From an uncultured Oscillospiraceae bacterium (GTDB taxonomy: Bacteria > Bacillota > Clostridia > UBA1212 > SIG427), in NCBI GenBank assembly GCA_902465325.1, contig CABQMV010000027.1:1-17502 (forward strand): a DNA stretch of 17,502 nt. Reading direction: 5' to 3'. The first letter of the stretch is position 1; each line of letters begins with the position of its first letter. A model generated the notes under the pieces. That model saw only the letters and a program-made list of their open reading frames with translations, was not told the DNA's origin and did no database searches. Both the position numbers and the translations under genes were made by a program. This document shows, piece by piece, positions 14,681-17,502 of this stretch.

Positions 14681-16763
14681 GGACATCCCTCCTAATGAAA
14701 TATCCTTTAACAGATTTATCTTCCTGAAACATTGTATATACAGGCCCCGGCATGGCAGCCATAAAGCTGCAGCCCAAATGAATTCCCGTATAATAGTTTC
14801 CCAAGTACCAACGCTGTCCCGTCAAGCTGGTAAGGTTTATTTCAATGACGTCTTGGATTCTCAATAACTTTATTTTCTGCGGTGTCAGGAAAAGAAGCAG
14901 CCGTAGATAGCCTTTATAGTCCATGGTAAACGCGCTCTTCTCCGAAGCCTTGTTTTCCCTGTCCGAATTGGATTCTGCAGTAAGTGCGCCCGCTATTCCC
15001 GGGATACTCAGTTTCCAGTTTTCTTTGTTTTTTACCAAAGGAACTTCTCTTCCCGCTTTCAAATCCTCTATATCCAGCGCCGCCTCACTCATTGCCCAGG
15101 CAGCTGTAACCAGTGCGGTAAACAAAGGGCCGCCAATCCCACAGGTAAGAGCCCCGGCAATTGCATTTCCAATGCTTCTGGCCGTATTCATTTTATCGCT
15201 GCTGCACACAACATGGACAAGATTCAGAGCCGTCCGAATCCCAAATATTTTTAGCAAGGTATCTTCCCTGTTTTTTTGCTCTGAGGAATTTCCGTTAATA
15301 ATATATTCCGTTTCTCCTTCTAAAAAGTAGGAGCGTTCTATTTGGCTGCTGCCGCTGCTATTACTAAAATAAGTTAAGATATAATCATCAATCAGTACGC
15401 CCGCAAGTAAATTCTCTTCTTCCAGGGTCACCTGTGAAACAGGAGTCGTAATAGACGGCAAAGTAGAATACAGGGAATCTGCTATTTCCGGCAAATTTAC
15501 CAAATTTTTTAAAATCTCTGCTTCCGCACGGCTGCCCTTTTCCCTTGGATCTGCCTCCATTAATTCGGCATTGGCAGAGCCTTTGCCGGTGTACACCTTT
15601 ATTTGGGTATCAATCTCAGCCGATTCCGCTTTTTCTATACAGTCTATTACATAAGAGCCGTCAAAAACGGTCTGATCAAATTCCTGCAGATAGGCGGCCA
15701 TATCATCCAATTTCTCCAAGGCATTTTCAAAAGCCTCCAGATTTTTCTGCAGCTTTGACTTTACCGCAGAATAGGAGGTTTTTCGCAAAATAGAACGCAG
15801 CTCTTCTACCCTCTCCTCTAATCGAGTTTTATAGTCCCCGCCGGCGGAATCCTCCGGTCTGTACGAAGATAGCCAGGCTTCGATTTTTTCTATTTCAGGT
15901 GTAATTTGACTCTGCAGTGTCTCAACCTCCGCAATATAGGTCAAGGCTTTTCTATTTAATTCCGCATAGGTCTCATAGTCCGCCTTCATACTTGTACAAT
16001 GATTTTTTAGTTCCGTCAGCTTTTCAAAGGCTTCCCCTTTTGTCAGCTCTGTGAAGGACATACCGTGCAGAAACAGCGAAGCCGTCTTTATTTGGCTGAT
16101 TACCAGAGGTCTGTTTGTAAAATTGTCAAACCCGTTGACACAAGCCATATCATTTACAGACCACCCTTCAACAGCCCGGTATAATTTATCCGCCAGCTCT
16201 GACAGCCGGTCCAGAAGCCGTCCTGCCTCCTGATACAGCCGTTCTCCTTCACTGGTTTTCTCTGCAGAATCCAGCAAATCAACACATTCCAATAAATATT
16301 CCAGTAAATTTGCAGGAGTTCGGTATTTCATCAATTCGGTTATTTCCTGCTGAAACACATTGATATCCGCCAGGCTTCCCGTATAGGAAGCAGTAAAGCC
16401 AAAGCTTTCCCCTTTCATCGACATGAGGCGCAGCAGACCCGTCTCAGAAGATCCCAGATGCTTTTCCGCCTGCTCCTTCAAATTTTGCAGGCCGGAAACA
16501 GAGCTGTTAAAATAATACTCTGCTTTGGCACCGCCATCAGCCTGTTCCTGACAGGCAAGCAGTCCGTAATCCTCATAGAGAATTCTGTCAAAACCAGCTA
16601 AAAGTGACTGACCGGCCAATGCCAGCTTATACCGTACATTGGCCTGAGCCGTATATACATATGCGCCCTGCAGCAATACGCACTGAAACAGTATAATCCC
16701 AGACAAAGTCAGGGCTGTAAATACAGTTATGCTTCCCTTTCTATCCGTTTTGAAAAATTTCAT
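14667..16763 (-). CDS. DUF5702-like large TadE/TadG-type membrane-anchored protein
   Basis: A 698-residue protein with a single N-terminal hydrophobic anchor (about 11-36) beginning RKGSITVFTALTLSG. It is followed by YKLALAGQSLLAGFDRILYEDYGLLA (46-71), the pattern I associate with clostridial DUF5702 proteins of Tad-type loci. The middle (about 240-370) is rich in Glu, Lys, Leu and Ala and probably forms long coiled coils, ending with LEKLDDMAAYLQEFD. A second hydrophobic stretch (about 530-560, IGNAIAGALTCGIGGPLFTAL) is characteristic of the C-terminal part. The role is structural or assembly-related and unproven. Its start overlaps the preceding TadE-like gene by 23 nt and has only a weak AGGCGG site, so translation is probably coupled. 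Confidence 0.7.
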   Translation of the reverse strand: MKFFKTDRKGSITVFTALTLSGIILFQCVLLQGAYVYTAQANVRYKLALAGQSLLAGFDRILYEDYGLLACQEQADGGAKAEYYFNSSVSGLQNLKEQAEKHLGSSETGLLRLMSMKGESFGFTASYTGSLADINVFQQEITELMKYRTPANLLEYLLECVDLLDSAEKTSEGERLYQEAGRLLDRLSELADKLYRAVEGWSVNDMACVNGFDNFTNRPLVISQIKTASLFLHGMSFTELTKGEAFEKLTELKNHCTSMKADYETYAELNRKALTYIAEVETLQSQITPEIEKIEAWLSSYRPEDSAGGDYKTRLEERVEELRSILRKTSYSAVKSKLQKNLEAFENALEKLDDMAAYLQEFDQTVFDGSYVIDCIEKAESAEIDTQIKVYTGKGSANAELMEADPREKGSRAEAEILKNLVNLPEIADSLYSTLPSITTPVSQVTLEEENLLAGVLIDDYILTYFSNSSGSSQIERSYFLEGETEYIINGNSSEQKNREDTLLKIFGIRTALNLVHVVCSSDKMNTARSIGNAIAGALTCGIGGPLFTALVTAAWAMSEAALDIEDLKAGREVPLVKNKENWKLSIPGIAGALTAESNSDRENKASEKSAFTMDYKGYLRLLLFLTPQKIKLLRIQDVIEINLTSLTGQRWYLGNYYTGIHLGCSFMAAMPGPVYTMFQEDKSVKGYFIRRDVHVSY

Positions 16764-16998
16764 CTACAATTTTACCGCCTGTATCCGCAATGACCTTGAT
16801 GATTCTCAGTATTTCACCCTGGCCTGAGTCTGCAAAAATCTGAGCTTCTTTCTCCAAATAAATACAGAAATCGGTGACCCTGGAATATATATGGATCAGT
16901 ACCGCCAACCCTGTAAGGATAAACAGAAGAACCGCCGCTACAACAATAGCCGCCTCAACGGTTACAAAAGCTCCTTTTTTCTCAACAATTGCTTTCAC
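16741..16998 (-). CDS. Small TadE-like pseudopilin
   Basis: An 85-residue protein with a short basic leader (MKAIVEKKG), then AFVTVEAAIVVAAVLLF and a long hydrophobic helix (about 12-38), the layout of TadE-type pseudopilins with the conserved Glu at about +6. A hydrophilic tail ends in KIVDEIFQNG. I choose GTG 16998 because GGAGGG lies 7 nt upstream; the in-frame TTG 17004 is too close to it. The ribosome site is the 3' arm of a perfect hairpin (17001-17027), so translation may be controlled. It lies 40 nt after the carboxypeptidase stop and overlaps the DUF5702-like gene by 23 nt. Confidence 0.75.
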   Translation of the reverse strand: MKAIVEKKGAFVTVEAAIVVAAVLLFILTGLAVLIHIYSRVTDFCIYLEKEAQIFADSGQGEILRIIKVIADTGGKIVDEIFQNG

Positions 16999-17000
16999 AG

Positions 17001-17027
17001 ACAATCCCTCCTTTGTGGAGGGATTGT
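17001..17027 (-). promoter_or_regulatory. Perfect hairpin sequestering the TadE ribosome-binding site
   Basis: On the minus strand ACAATCCCTCC (17017-17027) is followed by ACAAA and GGAGGGATTGT (17001-17011), an 11-bp perfect stem with a 5-nt loop. The 3' arm contains GGAGGG, the ribosome site 7 nt before the GTG at 16998. No T-run follows, so it is a poor terminator. It more likely masks the ribosome site when the RNA is folded. Confidence 0.8.
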
Positions 17028-17038
17028 AGCAAACAGAA

Positions 17039-17502
17039 TTAAAAATTGTAAAGGGCGCTGAATGTATTTTTTGCCCAAATTTGAAAGAACTCTTTCAGAT
17101 AGTCCTGAAATTCTTTTTTTACACAGGTCTCTGCGGCAATAAGAGGAGTTTCATACAACAGCCGGTCCCCTGTATAAATATAATAGGTGCCCATTACGGT
17201 ACCGGCTGCGATGCCGTCGCGGACTCCGTTTTCATAAGCAGGCAGCAATTCTTTGGAAAAATTGATATCCGCCAATTCCTTCTGAGAAAGACATAATCTA
17301 ACAGGTTCCTTCACAATCACTGGTACATAGGAGGTCTTGGTTTTAACGCTTTTTATCGTATCAATCACAGCGCCCGCCTCCAGTATATCGCATACAGAAT
17401 AATTTCCCGGGAAATATTTTGCCATACTCTGGCCATCGGCACTGCGCTGCTCAGAGGTATCGCAGCCTAACAGCACACCGACCAGCTGGATATCGTTTTT
17501 AT
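17039..17502 (-). CDS. D-Ala-D-Ala carboxypeptidase (PBP5/DacA-DacF family), C-terminal part only
   Basis: Trims the terminal D-Ala from peptidoglycan stem peptides outside the cytoplasmic membrane. Only the 3' end is in the window; the coding frame is open to base 17502. The visible part begins NDIQLVGVLLGCDTSEQRSA, matching the end of the transpeptidase domain in family members (LIAVVLGCxxxxxRFxDA). A PBP5 C-terminal beta-domain-like region follows, with KEPVRLCLSQKELADINF and GIAAGTVMGTYYIYTGDRLL. The closing aromatic-rich helix (KEFFQIWAKNTFSALYNF) suggests the amphipathic membrane anchor of this family. The SxxK, SxN and KTG active-site motifs lie beyond the window, so the call rests on the C-terminal pattern. 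It precedes the pilin-like genes in the same direction and may be cotranscribed with them. Confidence 0.7.
   Translation of the reverse strand, partial: KNDIQLVGVLLGCDTSEQRSADGQSMAKYFPGNYSVCDILEAGAVIDTIKSVKTKTSYVPVIVKEPVRLCLSQKELADINFSKELLPAYENGVRDGIAAGTVMGTYYIYTGDRLLYETPLIAAETCVKKEFQDYLKEFFQIWAKNTFSALYNF

Noticed and set aside
1..17502. CRISPR array, rRNA, insertion sequence or prophage genes
   Set aside because: No regularly spaced repeats, no transposase or phage structural genes, and no rRNA-like sequence were seen on either strand.

Overview
The window reads as a chromosomal stretch of an anaerobic Clostridia-type Firmicute, probably a gut Lachnospiraceae relative. The evidence is a sodium-pumping decarboxylase membrane subunit, strong AGGAGG ribosome sites, near-consensus sigma-A promoters with 17-bp spacers, TmcAL, a DUF5702/TadE pilus-type cluster and a secreted sialidase lipoprotein. 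Genus cannot be fixed from the sequence. Almost every base is coding or regulatory, most genes lie on the minus strand, and there is no CRISPR array, insertion sequence or rRNA.

Layout from left to right. (1) 1-1475, minus: a strong extended -10 promoter drives oadG and then oadB, two membrane subunits of a Na+-translocating decarboxylase; oadB runs off the left edge. (2) 1488-5773, minus: a tight four-gene envelope-polysaccharide operon (divergent thymidylate-kinase-like protein, polysaccharide pyruvyl transferase, MurJ-type flippase, family 2 glycosyltransferase) with its own promoter inside the end of the next gene. (3) 5751-7221, minus: a large serine recombinase preceded by a 35-residue ORF that overlaps its start. 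(4) 7233-8461, plus: promoter and tmcAL, the tRNA-Met wobble acetylation enzyme. (5) 8474-8637, minus: tRNA-Trp(CCA) with consensus promoter and rho-independent terminator. (6) 8676-9326, plus: a small multi-pass membrane protein of unknown function that looks leaderless. (7) 9339-13688, minus: a sialidase lipoprotein, purine nucleoside phosphorylase, class IV aminotransferase and a full-length but catalytically broken 6-phosphogluconate dehydrogenase homologue, behind a perfect consensus promoter. (8) 13697-17502, minus: the C-terminal end of a D-Ala-D-Ala carboxypeptidase, then three overlapping genes for TadE/DUF5702 pseudopilin-like proteins; the ribosome site of the first is buried in a perfect 11-bp hairpin.

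The most original items are the 6PGDH pseudoenzyme and its unusual operon partners (7), the RBS-sequestering hairpin between the cell-wall peptidase and the pilin-like genes (8), the small ORF coupled to the recombinase (3), and the altered kinase motifs in the polysaccharide operon (2). The operons look self-contained, but no rho-independent terminator is visible after the polysaccharide, sialidase or pilus operons, so readthrough into the next unit is possible.
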